Below, in pieces: positions 7,236-7,662 of a stretch of 7,662 nucleotides of DNA. This DNA is from Deltaproteobacteria bacterium. GTDB taxonomy: Bacteria > Desulfobacterota > Desulfobacteria > Desulfobacterales > JAABPS01. The translations under genes and the position numbers were made by a program. Numbering within the stretch: position 1 is the first letter of the stretch; every line of letters begins with the position of its first letter. The stretch spans positions 1 through 7,662 of the forward strand of contig JAFDFT010000100.1 of assembly GCA_019309685.1 (NCBI GenBank), written 5' to 3'. The notes below the pieces were generated by a model. That model saw only the letters and a program-made list of their open reading frames with translations. It did not search any database and was not told where the DNA came from.

Positions 7236-7297
7236 AGGGCGGGTGGAGGGAGGATTGTATGATAAGCCCGCCGCTTCCTTCAGTTAGCTTGGCGTGA

Positions 7298-7408
7298 CCC
7301 GTGCCCCTGATTGTATAATCTGAATTATCCCTGACGCTGCACCGCTTTAATTGTAGAATAGATCAGCGTCGGATAATTAAGGCTAGATTATGTAAGAAAA
7401 TGCACGGG
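7298..7408. repeat. Large four-part imperfect palindrome (111 bp)
   Basis: Four nested inverted arms share one centre: CCCGTGC 7298-7304 with GCACGGG 7402-7408; ATAATCT 7315-7321 with AGATTAT 7385-7391 (extended by two G-T and two A-T pairs outward); AATTATCC 7323-7330 with GGATAATT 7371-7378; and GACGCTG 7333-7339 with CAGCGTC 7364-7370. The inner two stems are continuous on the right arm but separated by a 2-nt CT bulge on the left arm. The terminal loop is 24 nt. It lies between the convergent three-repeat gene and hepT remnant, outside any frame I can support. It could be a bidirectional transcription-ending structure, a structured RNA, or a decayed mobile-element palindrome. It lacks the core sites of an integron attC. 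Confidence 0.65.
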
Positions 7409-7444
7409 GAATGAAAGATGGTATGCATACACGATAAAATATTT

Positions 7445-7662
7445 TCAGCTTAGATCTTTGATTATCCTTTTTATCGTTTCTGCCAGGCTACCAATATGAG
7501 TTTCGCAAACCTAAAAAATTGCCTCAACATTGATATCAAAATAATGATGGCTAATAATATCTCTCAATGCCATAGCTTTTTTCCATTCAACTTCAGGATA
7601 TGAAGGCAATAAAGAGTTTTCGGTAACTTTGTCCAGGTTTTTAAGGCTCTCACCAATGGTAA
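7445..7662 (-). pseudogene. hepT: HepT-type HEPN (DUF86) toxin, C-terminal part, with in-frame TAG
   Basis: On the minus strand, 71 codons are visible from the right window edge to TGA at 7445-7447. The start and N-terminal part lie outside. The sequence has the HepT/DUF86 pattern: TIGESLKNL, YPEVEWKKAMALRDIISHHYFDIN, then a C-terminal helix ending in LAETIKRIIKDLS. The HEPN RNase motif RX4HXY is present as RDIISHHY. In the family, HepT is the toxin of the MntA-HepT (MNT-HEPN) pair, where the nucleotidyltransferase MntA adds AMP to this Tyr to silence it. MntA is usually encoded just upstream, here beyond position 7662. The frame is interrupted by TAG at 7511-7513, after 49 visible codons; 21 family-like codons follow in the same frame before the natural stop. 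The codon corresponds to a variable polar position, so a single change from AAG, GAG or CAG explains it. The truncated product would keep the catalytic motif but lose the last helix. Family call is strong; functional status is unknown. Confidence 0.8.

Noticed and set aside
7298..7408. Integron attC site
   Set aside because: The size and one-sided bulge fit loosely, but neither end carries the RYYYAAC or GTTRRRY core, and no integrase or cassette array is present.
7421..7430. Perfect 10-bp palindrome GTATGCATAC as an operator
   Set aside because: It lies downstream of the hepT stop rather than near any promoter, and a single 10-bp palindrome is weak evidence.
7445..7662. Frameshift in the hepT remnant at its T-run
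   Set aside because: Recounting the run (six A on the plus strand at 7513-7518) shows both halves in the same frame; the break is an in-frame TAG.

Overview
The window is a stretch of bacterial chromosome. It changes from housekeeping DNA of moderate GC (murA, comEC, a PAP2 phosphatase, a DUF2784 membrane protein) into a visibly AT-rich accessory tail from about 5970 onward. The protein style suggests a Desulfobacterota (former Deltaproteobacteria) genome: a full ComEC with the FDIGERVVGPFLWRKKIKT stretch, a DUF2784 protein, and palindromic repeats after stop codons. This is a judgement from sequence style; there is no rRNA or other phylogenetic marker here.

Layout: 1-167 is a leader region with two hairpins and no supported gene. 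168-1418 is murA, the first committed step of peptidoglycan synthesis, with all catalytic residues. 1428-1552 is a palindromic, TA-flanked, MITE-like element. 1665-4151 is comEC, the inner-membrane DNA-uptake channel. 4164-4399 and 5341-5566 are two copies, in opposite orientation, of a roughly 230-bp MITE-like element, and they bracket the PAP2 phosphatase gene at 4438-5334. 5603-5965 is a DUF2784 membrane protein. 5991-6392 is an unrecognised 133-aa protein starting with GTG.

The right end shows decay. 6463-7140 reads as one gene for a membrane-anchored protein with three degenerate copies of a repeat centred on an IPY[KR] motif, but an in-frame TAA at 6796-6798 falls inside the second copy. 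A rho-independent terminator follows at 7203-7235, then a four-part imperfect palindrome at 7298-7408. Entering from the right edge on the minus strand is the C-terminal half of a HepT-type (HEPN, DUF86) toxin with its RDIISHHY catalytic motif intact, but with an in-frame TAG 21 codons before the family-like C-terminus.

The genes do not form one pathway. All lie on the plus strand except the hepT remnant, and most are separated by repeats that begin 6-12 nt after a stop codon, so each is probably expressed separately. The most distinctive content is the repeat architecture (inverted MITE pair around the PAP2 gene, nested hairpins, palindromes abutting stop codons) and the two single-codon interruptions of otherwise well-preserved reading frames. 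I see no convincing new enzymatic or defence system; the nearest to one is the hepT remnant, whose antitoxin partner would lie beyond the right edge.
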